Of a DNA stretch of 64,000 nucleotides, positions 1 to 8,271 are shown piece by piece (positions within the stretch are counted from its first letter, which is position 1; each line of letters starts with the position of its first letter). The stretch lies in assembly GCF_035610345.1 (NCBI RefSeq), contig NZ_CP141214.1, forward strand, positions 186,001-250,000, read 5' to 3'. A program made the translations under genes and the position numbers. This DNA is from Sinorhizobium meliloti. Its GTDB lineage: Bacteria > Pseudomonadota > Alphaproteobacteria > Rhizobiales > Rhizobiaceae. A model generated the notes under the pieces. It made no database searches. It saw only the letters and a list, made by a program, of their open reading frames with translations, and was not told where the DNA came from.

Positions 1-813
1 CAGCTCGTGGGTGGCGCGCTGCCGTTCTTCGATCCCTATGGATGGACGCCCGAAGCCGGTTTCAACGACGCCCTCGACGCGATGGGCTGGACTTCGGCCG
101 TCACCAAGGGCGGCAGCGCGGAGGATGCGCTTGCCCGGCTCAAATCGGCGCTCTCCGACGACCCGGTCTGGGTTGGCCCGGTGGAGATGGGCTATCTTCG
201 GCACCAGCCCGGCATGGATGGTCCCATAGGAGCGGACCACTATGTTGTCGTGCTTGCCGTTGATAACAGACAGGTGCGGATGCACGACCCGCAAGGCTAT
301 CCCTTCGCATCCCTGCCGCTGGATGATTTTTTAACCGCGTGGCGGGCGGAAACCCTCGACTATGGCGAGCCCTATACCATGCGGACCCATTTTCGCCGTG
401 TGCGTGAGGTTGGGGAGAATGACATAATCCGGGCTTCGCTGCCCGCTGCGATGCGGTGGCTGTCGATGGAACACGCGCAGCACGTGCCAGAGGGCACCGT
501 TGGCAATGATGAGGCCGCCGACCTGCTGGCAAGCATGATCGAGAACGGGTGCAGCGACGATCTACGTGGGCACCTGATCCACTTCGCCGTGCGCGTGGGC
601 GCAAGGCGGCTTGCCGATGCGGCAAGATGCCTTGCCCGCGTCGGTCGATCTGACGCGGCCCAAATAGCCTCTGACCAAGCCGTTTTGATTGGCTCGCTGC
701 AATACCCATTGGCGGTTGGGCGTGATGCAGAGGCGGCCGCCATCTTGCGAAAGCTCGCCCCGACGTACCCCCGTTTTCTATCCGCGCTTCAAGGCATGTC
801 GCAGAAATCCTAA
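1..813 (+). CDS. BtrH/C39-like peptidase-fold protein, 5' truncated by window edge
   Basis: The reading frame is open back to base 1, so the gene almost certainly begins outside the window; the first in-window start-type codon is GTG at 7. The visible part has a His-containing strand (DHYVVVLAV) followed by a DPQG turn, the His and Asp/Asn half of a papain/C39-type fold such as BtrH N-terminal domains. The Cys that would complete such a site would lie upstream and cannot be seen. The C-terminal half (about residues 140-268) is helical and Ala/Arg-rich with no recognised domain. Substrate and function are unknown. No partner gene is visible on this side. Confidence 0.6.
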   Translation, partial: QLVGGALPFFDPYGWTPEAGFNDALDAMGWTSAVTKGGSAEDALARLKSALSDDPVWVGPVEMGYLRHQPGMDGPIGADHYVVVLAVDNRQVRMHDPQGYPFASLPLDDFLTAWRAETLDYGEPYTMRTHFRRVREVGENDIIRASLPAAMRWLSMEHAQHVPEGTVGNDEAADLLASMIENGCSDDLRGHLIHFAVRVGARRLADAARCLARVGRSDAAQIASDQAVLIGSLQYPLAVGRDAEAAAILRKLAPTYPRFLSALQGMSQKS

Positions 814-953
814 GTTTCGCGTCAAAATCGCCGGCGAACTCTGAGGAATTTCCGTCGCAAAAGTTAGGTGCCAAATTCGGTCCTGCGTGACCGATTTCTG
901 CGACACGGTCATTGCTGCCTGGTACTTAGCGCCCTCGTAAGCCGCCGCTAGCA

Positions 954-1532
954 CTACTCGGTAAGACGGTCCAGCAGTTCAGAAACGGCCCGTTCGTAGT
1001 TTCCATAATCCGGATCGATGTCTGCCTGCAGCGCGCTGCCGCTCGTCCCGTTCATCGCCACGGCAAGCGCCGCGCCGTGCGTATAGTCCACCAGAATATG
1101 GACCCATACCAAGGCCTGCGAAGGCGAAAGGCCAAGGTTGCCCAAGAGGCTCGCAAGGTTATCGGTGATCCGTCTAGCGTGTTGAGGGAACACGGCTGGC
1201 CGGTTGAAAATGGCAAGGGTCAAACCCGGATGGCGCACCACCTCCGACCGATATGCCCGCAACAAGCCCTCAATCCGAGATCGGACGGTTCCTCCCGAAG
1301 GTGGAGCAACATCGGCATAGACGGTGTCCGCCAATGCTCGGATCAATCCGTCCCGATCCTGGAAGTGGTGATAGATAGTCATAGGATTGACGCCCGCACG
1401 CAGGGCGACCGCGCGCATGGTGAGACTTTCAACCCCCCCAATGTCCAGCAGAGCCAGCGCCTCCGAAAGGATCTTTGCCGGCGAGACGCTTTCGTTATCG
1501 GCGCGCGGCCTGCCTCGGCTTCGCCTTGTCAT
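954..1532 (-). CDS. TetR/AcrR family transcriptional regulator
   Basis: 192-residue repressor-type protein with an N-terminal TetR helix-turn-helix at about residues 40-62 (VALRAGVNPMTIYHHF), followed by a helical ligand-binding domain that gives no hint of the ligand. It is the second gene of a two-gene unit: its ATG overlaps the stop codon of the upstream reductase-like gene by four bases. It therefore likely controls its own operon through the palindrome at 2076-2098. Length is typical of the family. Confidence 0.9.
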   Translation of the reverse strand: MTRRSRGRPRADNESVSPAKILSEALALLDIGGVESLTMRAVALRAGVNPMTIYHHFQDRDGLIRALADTVYADVAPPSGGTVRSRIEGLLRAYRSEVVRHPGLTLAIFNRPAVFPQHARRITDNLASLLGNLGLSPSQALVWVHILVDYTHGAALAVAMNGTSGSALQADIDPDYGNYERAVSELLDRLTE

Positions 1533-2065
1533 TGCGCAATAGTGTAGGTCGATTGTACCAGCCCGGAAGAAAACGCGCGGGTGCTCACATGAGCGAGACG
1601 AATGTCGCGCGTGAGCGGGCCGAATAAGGGACGGCCGCTACCGAGCAGTATGGGAACGCGCGTGACCACCAGATCGCTGACCAATCCGTCCAAAAGGAAG
1701 GATTGGATGACACGTCCCCCATCGACATAGACACGACGACACCCTTCCGTTTCGAGCATCGCCATGGCTTGCTGTGGCGACTTTCCCGTGAAACGCACCT
1801 TACCTGTAAGATCGTCGGGAACCGACTGGTCCGCCAGGGTGGCTGAAAGGACGAGCACCGGGCGACTATAGAACCACGGTTTCATGTCGCGCACCGCTTC
1901 GAAGGTGCCTCGGCCCATGATTATGGCGTCGATGTCCTTGATGAAATCATTGTAGCCGTGGTCTTCGCCTGAAGCGTCATGCTCAAGCAACCATTCAATG
2001 TCGCCGTTATCGCGAGCGATGAACCCGTCCAGGCTGGTTGCAATAAAAATATGACCCGTAATCAT
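1529..2065 (-). CDS. Dihydrofolate reductase family protein (RibD C-terminal type)
   Basis: 178-residue protein beginning GHIFIATSLDGFIAR, the classic start of the RibD-C/DHFR-like oxidoreductase family, with the GRGTFE motif near residue 50 and the YVDGG motif near residue 112. Members bind NADPH; most of this small subfamily have no proven substrate and are unlikely to be housekeeping DHFR. Cotranscribed with the overlapping TetR gene downstream and preceded at 11 bases by a strong palindrome, so expression is probably repressed until an inducer appears. Confidence 0.88.
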   Translation of the reverse strand: MITGHIFIATSLDGFIARDNGDIEWLLEHDASGEDHGYNDFIKDIDAIIMGRGTFEAVRDMKPWFYSRPVLVLSATLADQSVPDDLTGKVRFTGKSPQQAMAMLETEGCRRVYVDGGRVIQSFLLDGLVSDLVVTRVPILLGSGRPLFGPLTRDIRLAHVSTRAFSSGLVQSTYTIAQ

Positions 2066-2075
2066 CTCGCGCCCC

Positions 2076-2098
2076 TAAATTATACGACGTATAATTTA
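2076..2098. promoter_or_regulatory. Palindromic TetR operator candidate
   Basis: Two 11-base arms (TAAATTATACG and CGTATAATTTA) flank one central base, giving a perfectly symmetric 23-base site. It lies 11 bases upstream of the reductase ATG, where it would cover the core promoter. The adjacent autogenous TetR gene makes it the obvious binding site; this is inference from symmetry and position. Confidence 0.75.
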
Positions 2099-2099
2099 T

Positions 2100-2534
2100 C
2101 TCCTTGTGCGAACTGTCAATACCCAGCGCGCACCGGAGCAGATCACCTACCAGACCGTCGACTTCACCAACGCTTGTTCGCTCCGACGCTCGAAGGTGGG
2201 CGGCGGAAAGGTCGTCGAAAGGCAGAAGAGGGATGAGTATCACCTCGGCCTCGATGAGAAAGGCGCACCAAGAAGGTGAACATCAAGGGCGGCACGAAGG
2301 AAGTAGAGGATCTGCAAGGATACGTGTCGGAGGATCTGCAAGGATACGTGTCGGAGGCTCTGAAGGCGATCATTGGACCTTTGATGACCAAGCAACGCGG
2401 CCCGCTTATGGCAGGTTTTAGGGTCGCCGGAGCCGCGCCGGAACGGCCGACATGAAGGCGCGATCCGGCCAAGTCGGCAGCCGGCCCGAAGGGATCAAGT
2501 CGCGGCCAGGGGCTGCCCCTGACCGTATTTCTAA
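2100..2534. other. Gene-poor stretch, possible coding remnant with tandem repeat
   Basis: No convincing intact gene. One plus-strand frame through about 2270-2450 reads as a helical segment in which the octapeptide EDLQGYVS is repeated twice, then continues EALKAIIGPLM. No start with a ribosome-binding site fits this frame, and upstream sequence falls in other frames, so a decayed gene is likelier than a live one. Family not recognised. Confidence 0.35.
2306..2353 (+). repeat. 24-bp perfect tandem duplication
   Basis: Two identical head-to-tail 24-base units (2306-2329 and 2330-2353, beginning GAGGATCTGCAAGG) followed by the start of a third degenerate unit. Being a multiple of three, the duplication preserves a reading frame and duplicates eight codons. 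Confidence 0.9.
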
Positions 2535-3524
2535 TCAGAATTGGTCGCGGCTGTCGCTTCTCACGTCGCCGACCACCTGATGAGGAGCGTAGAGGTCGGC
2601 GCGAGCGCTTCGCCGCCAGGGCCGCGCCGGATGCTCCCGGTCAATTGTAACATCGGTGACGGAGATCGAAGTTGAGCCATCTGCCGCGCATTGGGCTGCC
2701 CAGCGGCCATCTGGCGATGCTATCCCAGCAGGAATAGCTACGCTTTGCGGCGCGTGAGCTGAGTAGCTGACCCAATACGTATTGCTGGTAGCGTGGCCTA
2801 ACACCTCCGCGGCGAAAGCTGGGGCGGCGGAAGGGCTTTCGCCGGTAGTCGAGAACAGAACGCAATCTGCATCAAGCCGCTCATACTCCGTGAATAACTC
2901 TGGATAGTGTGATTCCATCCCGAGTGCGCAGCCGAACCGCACGCCATCCACTTCGAATGTCACTGGAAGTTTTCCAGGCGAATACATGAAGGAAATTTTG
3001 GTGTTCGATAGCATGCGCTCGTCGTAGCGGGTCACCAGTCTTCCGCAATCTGATATGACGTAGAGGCTATTATGCGGCCGATGAGGAGGTGTAAGCTGAT
3101 GGACGGACCCAAGCACCGTCCATAGCTTCAATTTCCTCGCCAGCTCGCTGGTGGCCGCCAATTCTGAACGCAAAGTGGCCCAGTCATATCGCCCCCAGTC
3201 TGATGGGCCGATCTCCTTGGGGCCGCTCTCTGACATAAGCCGCTTGTTGGGCGAGCATGTCGCGCCTTCAGGGAAATGGATCACACGAGCGCCTGCTCTA
3301 TGAGCGGCCATCATCAGGGCGCGCAACTCCGTCCCACTCGCTCGAAGCGCAGACTTGTCGCGAGGATCTTCAAATAGAGAGGTTTGCGCCACAGCAAGCC
3401 GTATTGCGTGGATGGCAAGCTTGGCCGACGGCTGGCGGATGTGGTGAAGAGCTGCGGTGTAAGATTCGCCTGTCTTTGCCGCGCGAGCGCGTACACGACG
3501 TTTGAAATTTCCGTTTTGGGTCAT
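2535..3524 (-). CDS. Nitrilase-fold (carbon-nitrogen hydrolase superfamily) protein with altered triad
   Basis: 329 residues from an ATG preceded by GAAAGG; an in-frame upstream extension to 3632 lacks such a site. Residues 1-30 are a basic leader (KRRVRARAAKTGESYTAALHH), and the nitrilase fold starts near residue 42. The first triad residue is present (FPEGAT, Glu86). At the usual Lys position (Y-x-K-x-x-L) there is Glu169 in YDERML. At the usual Cys position before the [FY]PE motif there is Gly202 (CALGMESHYPEL), with Cys199 three residues earlier. Either this is a non-catalytic homologue or the subgroup uses shifted residues. No neighbour indicates a substrate. Confidence 0.75.
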   Translation of the reverse strand: MTQNGNFKRRVRARAAKTGESYTAALHHIRQPSAKLAIHAIRLAVAQTSLFEDPRDKSALRASGTELRALMMAAHRAGARVIHFPEGATCSPNKRLMSESGPKEIGPSDWGRYDWATLRSELAATSELARKLKLWTVLGSVHQLTPPHRPHNSLYVISDCGRLVTRYDERMLSNTKISFMYSPGKLPVTFEVDGVRFGCALGMESHYPELFTEYERLDADCVLFSTTGESPSAAPAFAAEVLGHATSNTYWVSYSAHAPQSVAIPAGIASPDGRWAAQCAADGSTSISVTDVTIDREHPARPWRRSARADLYAPHQVVGDVRSDSRDQF

Positions 3525-3772
3525 TGTGAGGCCTTTCACGTTCCGGACGTAGTTCCCCAGCAACCCGCCGAAACGATCGGACCAAGACAACCGACCCGAG
3601 ACGTCAGTCCCTTTGCCTCTGTTCAAGACCATGCTGGGGGAGGTCTAGGAGGTTAGGCGTAGGCCACGCCGAGCGAATGATGCGCCGCCCCGCACTGATT
3701 CGTCAATCAGCATTGATCACTCGCGAAGAACGCTTCTGGCGCGCTCCTAGCCAAGGCGGTAGTCGGCCCCGG

Positions 3773-4285
3773 TCACCGCGCCTCTCTTTGCGCCGCGCGG
3801 ACTATTTCGGAGATGAAGGCACTCTTTCCCGACGTATAACGATCCCCATCATACGGAAACTGCGCCGCAAGCTGGTTTTTCAGGGCCAGGTATGCAGCAG
3901 CCACGTCGTCATGTTGACGAAGATGATTTCGGAAAAGCATCCACTGTTCGTGGGTCTGGTTTGAGGGCGGGCAGAGGTAGACCCTGATCTGAGGCGCAGG
4001 GCGTTTCAAAAGGAAAGCCCAAACATTGTCATCGTAGCGATTGCCACGCGGTTCGAATCCAGCCTTGATGAGGTTCGCGCTTGCGTCGGGAATGTCGGCC
4101 AACCCGGATAGGGTTACATCAATGTCGAGCATCGGCTTTGCGGCCAAGCCCGGTACAGCCGTGCTGCCTATGTGGTCGACAGCCAAGACGCATTTGCCAA
4201 GCGTTGTTCTTAGCAAAGCTTCAGCCGCTGAAAAATCCTTCAACCAATTCGTATCGTAAGGGACGAGTTCGACTAAGCTCGGCAT
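3773..4285 (-). CDS. GrpB/UPF0157 family nucleotidyltransferase-like protein
   Basis: About 170 residues with the GrpB signature: VELVPYD near the start, then VDHIGSTAVPGLAAKPMLDIDV near residues 35-56, the nucleotidyltransferase-like core, and later VYLCPP and HLRQH. Biochemical role is unknown in most members; some are fused to dephospho-CoA kinase. An alternative ATG at 4312 adds nine residues; I prefer 4285 because the family normally begins a few residues before VELVPYD, but neither start has a strong ribosome-binding site. Confidence 0.82.
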   Translation of the reverse strand: MPSLVELVPYDTNWLKDFSAAEALLRTTLGKCVLAVDHIGSTAVPGLAAKPMLDIDVTLSGLADIPDASANLIKAGFEPRGNRYDDNVWAFLLKRPAPQIRVYLCPPSNQTHEQWMLFRNHLRQHDDVAAAYLALKNQLAAQFPYDGDRYTSGKSAFISEIVRAAQREAR

Positions 4286-4393
4286 GTGCGCATCCGTCGA
4301 TATGGCGAACAACCGATGTTAGCCGATCCGGCCAGTGCATGTCTTCTATCGGCACTCAGCGACATGGCCGCTGTCGGTCCTTGGCCGTCATTG

Positions 4394-4879
4394 CTAGTCG
4401 GCCAACCTTTTCCGATAGCGGTGAGTGGAGACGACGAACTTCTGACTGATGCCAGGCGGTGCCCAGAGAGCATCGTCGAATGTGTCGATGAGGCACCAAC
4501 CCTGTCGGATGTAAAAACGTTCGGCTCGGATGTTGCCCGCTGTGCAAAAAAGCTCCGCCTGAGATACCCCGTCTTGCCGCAAAGCGTGTTCTGCGAAGCC
4601 CAACAAGGCAGACGCCACGCCGGTGCCCCGAGCGCCTACGCCAACGTAGAGTTTGACGACTTCGATCCCCATCAAGGAAACGAAACCAATCAGGTTGTCG
4701 CCTGATCGAGCAACGTAGAAAGTATCTGGCGCTTCCTTCAACCAGATGCGGAAGTGACTCTTGGTCCGGTAAACCAGAGCCTCTGGAGGAACCAGTTCGG
4801 CATGAGCGTCATGCCATCCCTGATGCCAAAGGTGAACTATCGCCTCCTCGTCTTCGGGGGCTGCTGGTTGAATGTCCAT
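4394..4879 (-). CDS. GNAT family N-acetyltransferase
   Basis: 161-residue single-domain acetyltransferase. The acetyl-CoA pyrophosphate loop is seen in the stretch LYVGVGARGTGVASALL near residues 86-102, followed by the N-x-x-A-x-x-F-Y motif (NIRAERFYIRQGW). The start at 4879 (MDIQPAAPEDEEAI) is chosen because the fold begins there; the 42-residue in-frame extension upstream has no family resemblance. Acceptor substrate is not predictable. Same strand as the GrpB-like gene but separated by about 110 bases. Confidence 0.82.
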   Translation of the reverse strand: MDIQPAAPEDEEAIVHLWHQGWHDAHAELVPPEALVYRTKSHFRIWLKEAPDTFYVARSGDNLIGFVSLMGIEVVKLYVGVGARGTGVASALLGFAEHALRQDGVSQAELFCTAGNIRAERFYIRQGWCLIDTFDDALWAPPGISQKFVVSTHRYRKRLAD

Positions 4880-5102
4880 ATGGCTTCGCTGTCGTTCTGA
4901 AGGATATCCAGGAAAATGGAGCTTACGTAAAGCCCCATGGATGACAACCCGAAAGACGTGGCCGCTCATGGCGCACAGGCGGCGTGACGCCGCTTTCAGA
5001 ACCATGTCTGCTTTCCGCCAGGCGCGATGACTTCGGCTATGACCGACATGAAGGCGCGAAGCTGCCGATGGCGATCACGCACTCAATGGCCGCCACCGAA
5101 CG

Positions 5103-5999
5103 TCAAATCCCCGCGCTGCCGCGCAGCGCGTCGATGACGGCCCGGAGCCCCGCTGAGATGTGCTTGCGCGTCGGATAATAGATGTAGAGCCAGTTCTCCG
5201 GGGCGATCCATGCCTCCAGGCAATTGACCAGCCGTCCGCTTGCAATATAGGGCCGCGCCCGATCCTCCCAGACATAGGCGAGTGCGACCCCGGCGAGCGC
5301 CGCTTCGATCATCAATTCGTGATCATGCAGAGCGATAGGCCCGGTCGGCTCGAACTCGACGTCGCTTCCATCGCGGTTGAACCACCATGGATAGTGCGCG
5401 CCCGTCGCGAACATGTTCCGAATGCAGACATGCTGCTTCAGGTCGTCCGGCGTGGTCGGCATCGGCCGGCGCGCGAAATAGGCTGGAGATCCGACCACGG
5501 TGAAGCGCAGCCGTCGATTGATCCTCACAGCAGTCATGCCCTCGTGCAGGCTCTCGCCGAGACGGATGCCAGCGTCGAACCCTTCCTGCACGATGTCGAC
5601 GAGGCGATCGGTTGCGATGACCTCCAACACCAGTTTCGGATTCCGTTCGACCAGCGTGCCTATGATTGGTCCGAGCACGAAGGGAGCGATCGAATTCGGC
5701 GCATTGATGCGGACCTTGCCGAAGGGCGTGTCGCGGTACTGGTTGAGGGCGTCGAGTGCCGAGCCAATGCTATTGAACGCGGGGGACAGGTCCGCCAGCA
5801 GCATGGCACCGGCGTCGGTCAATGACACGCTTCGGGTGGTGCGGTTGAGCAGGCGAATGCCTATGCGAGCCTCGAGATTGGCCACGGCATGGCTGATCGC
5901 GGAGGCCGTCACGCCTCGCTCTTCGCTTGCCTTTCGGAAGCTGCGATGCCTCGCCACCGCATCGAAGGCCGCGAGTTCCGCGAGATCGGTCGTTCGCAT
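5103..5999 (-). CDS. LysR family transcriptional regulator
   Basis: 298 residues, standard LysR length. The winged HTH occupies about residues 1-60 (FRKASEERGVTASAISHAVANLE), followed by a periplasmic-binding-like effector domain. The C-terminal motifs (RRLRFTVVGSPAYF, PWWF) are typical of the subgroup often found beside oxidoreductases. It is divergent from the GlcG/HbpS relic and the two SDR genes, which are its probable targets, with a palindromic site in the 112-base intergenic region. Confidence 0.93.
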   Translation of the reverse strand: MRTTDLAELAAFDAVARHRSFRKASEERGVTASAISHAVANLEARIGIRLLNRTTRSVSLTDAGAMLLADLSPAFNSIGSALDALNQYRDTPFGKVRINAPNSIAPFVLGPIIGTLVERNPKLVLEVIATDRLVDIVQEGFDAGIRLGESLHEGMTAVRINRRLRFTVVGSPAYFARRPMPTTPDDLKQHVCIRNMFATGAHYPWWFNRDGSDVEFEPTGPIALHDHELMIEAALAGVALAYVWEDRARPYIASGRLVNCLEAWIAPENWLYIYYPTRKHISAGLRAVIDALRGSAGI

Positions 6000-6018
6000 T
6001 ACTGAACCTCATTCATGG

Positions 6019-6037
6019 TTGATCTGAGAATTATCAA
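6019..6037. promoter_or_regulatory. LysR-type palindromic site candidate
   Basis: TTGAT and ATCAA arms separated by nine bases, 20 bases upstream of the LysR ATG and 75 bases upstream of the divergent GlcG/HbpS relic. Placement and dyad symmetry suit a LysR binding site controlling both directions. This is inference; the site is AT-rich and short. Confidence 0.4.
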
Positions 6038-6111
6038 TCTAATCAGTTCAATTGAAAAGGCTCAAATTGCTCCCGTCAGCCGATCGCGATTGGCGAACAA
6101 GGGAAACAGAT

Positions 6112-6530
6112 ATGACCATCATCACAGAAACGATAACGGCCGATCAGGCGCGTCACGCGATTGCCTCTGCCGGAGCCTGCGCCGAGCGGATCGGCGTGGC
6201 AGCCAAGATCGCCGTGCTGGACGCCGGGGCGCACTCAATGCGTTCGTCCGCATGGACGCCGCGGTCCTCGGATCGATTGATCTCGCCATGCGCAAAGCCC
6301 CACTGCGGCGCTGTTCGCCGTCAGCAGCGAAGCCGTGTGGAAATATTGCAAGCCGGGAGCGCCAGCGCACAACCTGGAAGCCAGCAACGGCGGCCTGGCC
6401 CCCTTTGCGGGCGGTCTGCCGATCCACGGTGCCAATGGCGCGATGATCGGCGCGATTGGCGTGTCCCGGCGTTGCAGTACCGCAAGACCTCGAAATCGCC
6501 GAGGCCGCGGTAACCGTGCACCTTGGCTGA
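6112..6530 (+). pseudogene. GlcG/HbpS heme-binding-like protein, multiply frameshifted
   Basis: The protein can be read only by switching frames. It starts MTIITETITADQARHAI to about 6232, then DAAVLGSIDLAMRKA in a second frame to about 6306. It continues as AVSSEAVW and GGLPIHGANGAMIGAIGVS in a third frame to about 6468, then returns to the second frame (GVAVPQDLEIAEAAV) and ends at a TGA at 6528. These pieces, in order, make a normal-length GlcG/HbpS (heme-degrading/haem-binding) domain of about 140 residues. At least three indels separate them, so the gene is dead unless these are assembly errors. It is first in the unit with the SDR genes. Confidence 0.8.
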
Positions 6531-6575
6531 CACCCGCCTTCTGCCTCTTCCTCACGGTTCACAAAGGACCATTCC

Positions 6576-7379
6576 ATGATCAAAACCATTCTCATCACCG
6601 GCGCTGGCTCCGGTTTCGCTGAAGCCGCCGCCATCGGCATGGCCAAGGCCGGTCACATCATCATTGCCACCGCGCAGATCGCTCCCCAGGTTGCGGCGCT
6701 ACGGAACAAGGTGGCCGAACTCGGCCTCGACAATATCCGGGTGGAGAAACTCGATCTGCTCGATCCCTACGACGTGGCCTTCGCCCAACGCTTCGACATC
6801 GATGTCCTCTGGAACAACGCCGGCATCGGCGAGAGCGGTCCGATCAGCGAGATCCCGATCGACCTCGTCCGCCGCAACTACGAAACCAACGTCTTCAAGC
6901 CGCTCGAACTCACGCAGGGCTTCATCGCCAAATGGATGAAGCAGAAGAAGCGCGCGAAGATCGTCTTCACCTCATCGATGGGTGGTCTGTTCACCCCGGC
7001 CGGCTGGGGCACCTATGTGTCGACCAAGCACGCGCTGGAGTCTATCGCCGAAGCCATTGCCCAGGAGGTCGCTCCCTTCGGCATCAAGGTCCAGACCATC
7101 AATCCCGGCGCCTATCTGACCGGCTACAACGAGACGATGGCAGACACGGCGTTCCGCTGGCTGGACGACAACAGGAACTTCACCAAGCGCGATGAGCTGC
7201 GTGCCACCTTCGACGCGCTGCTGGCGTCACCGCAAGGGCACCTCGATCCACAGGAGATGATCGACCGCATGATCGCGATCGTGCCGGCGGACACGGGCAA
7301 GTTCCGCAATGTGTGCCCGCAGTTCGTTGAGGACATGCTGAAGGAAGCGCAAGCCACGGCTTGGACGGCGGAAATCTGA
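6576..7379 (+). CDS. Short-chain dehydrogenase/reductase (SDR)
   Basis: 267-residue classical SDR. The cofactor motif TGAGSGFAE lies at residues 8-16, the NNAG motif at 80-83, and the catalytic Ser133/134, Tyr147 and Lys151 are in place (YVSTK). Substrate is unknown. It lies 46 bases after the GlcG/HbpS relic and 67 bases before a second SDR, all facing away from the LysR gene, so all are probably under that regulator. The FAE variant after the Gly motif is slightly unusual for the family. Confidence 0.9.
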   Translation: MIKTILITGAGSGFAEAAAIGMAKAGHIIIATAQIAPQVAALRNKVAELGLDNIRVEKLDLLDPYDVAFAQRFDIDVLWNNAGIGESGPISEIPIDLVRRNYETNVFKPLELTQGFIAKWMKQKKRAKIVFTSSMGGLFTPAGWGTYVSTKHALESIAEAIAQEVAPFGIKVQTINPGAYLTGYNETMADTAFRWLDDNRNFTKRDELRATFDALLASPQGHLDPQEMIDRMIAIVPADTGKFRNVCPQFVEDMLKEAQATAWTAEI

Positions 7380-7396
7380 TCCTCCCCTCAATCCCG

Positions 7397-7427
7397 GAGC
7401 GGCGGCCCGGCAAACGGGGCCGCTCCC
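7397..7427 (+). terminator. Intercistronic hairpin between the two SDR genes
   Basis: GGAGCGGC (7397-7404) pairs perfectly with GCCGCTCC (7420-7427) around a 15-base loop and is followed by a short pyrimidine tract CCTTTC. It may be a weak terminator or an mRNA-stabilising hairpin that lowers expression of the second SDR. Confidence 0.5.
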
Positions 7428-7446
7428 TTTCACAAGGAAGTTTACC

Positions 7447-8271
7447 ATGAAAAACTGGTTCATCACGGGCGCGTCGCGCGGTTTCGGCGCCCTCATTGCC
7501 GAACGGGCGCTGGCCAAGGGAGATGCCGTCGTCGCGACCGCCCGCAGCGCACAGGCGATCACCGATCGCTTCGCCAGCCATCCCAATCTGCTTGCCGTTT
7601 CCCTTGACGTCACGAACGAAGATCAGGCCGCTGCCGCCGCCGCTGCCGCGACCGAGCGTTTCGGCCGGATTGACATCCTCTTGAACAATGCCGGGTTCGG
7701 GTTGATGGGCGCAGTGGAGGAGGCCACCGCGGCGGAGATCGAAGCGGTGTATCGCACCAATGTGTTCGGATTGCTGAACGTGACCCGCGCGGTCCTGCCT
7801 CATATGCGCGAAGCGCGGTCAGGCCGCATCCTCAACATCTCTTCGATCGGCGGCTATCGCGGCGCGGCAGGATTTGGCGTGTATAGCTCGACTAAGTTCG
7901 CAGTCGAGGGACTGTCCGAAGCGTTGCACGCAGAGCTTGCTCCGCTCGGCATTCATGTGACGGTGATCGAGCCGGGTTATTTCCGAACCGATTTCCTCGA
8001 CGCCTCCTCGCTGTCAACCAGTCCCGCCCGGATAGCGGACTATGACGGCACCGCTGGCAGGGTTCGGCGGGCTGCGCTCGAGCTCAACCATAGCCAGCCG
8101 GGCGACCCGTCCAAACTCGCCGATGTGTTGGTCGCTTTCGTCGATACGGCCAGCCCGCCGGTGCGGCTACCGCTGGGCAGCGACACCGTCGCCGCCATCG
8201 AGGCGAAACACGCCGCGGATGCCCGCATCCTCGCGGAATGGCGGAGCGTTTCGGTGTCGACCGACTTCTGA
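7447..8271 (+). CDS. Short-chain dehydrogenase/reductase (SDR), second copy type
   Basis: 274 residues with TGASRGFG at 7-14, NNAG at 80-83, Ser132/133, Tyr146 and Lys150 (YSSTK). The C-terminal extension of about 30 residues is usual for the oxidoreductase subgroup that includes many uncharacterised SDRs. An eight-alanine run at residues 61-68 is encoded by a GC-repetitive tract (about 7627-7650). AAGGAAG lies just before the ATG. Not closely similar to the preceding SDR, so it is not a recent duplication. Confidence 0.9.
   Translation: MKNWFITGASRGFGALIAERALAKGDAVVATARSAQAITDRFASHPNLLAVSLDVTNEDQAAAAAAAATERFGRIDILLNNAGFGLMGAVEEATAAEIEAVYRTNVFGLLNVTRAVLPHMREARSGRILNISSIGGYRGAAGFGVYSSTKFAVEGLSEALHAELAPLGIHVTVIEPGYFRTDFLDASSLSTSPARIADYDGTAGRVRRAALELNHSQPGDPSKLADVLVAFVDTASPPVRLPLGSDTVAAIEAKHAADARILAEWRSVSVSTDF

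Noticed and set aside
5003..5060. Short strings shared by intergenic stretches near 2448, 5003, 5042 and 8398
   Set aside because: Matches are only 12-17 bases with no flanking inverted repeats or target duplications; insufficient to call a repeat family or mobile element.
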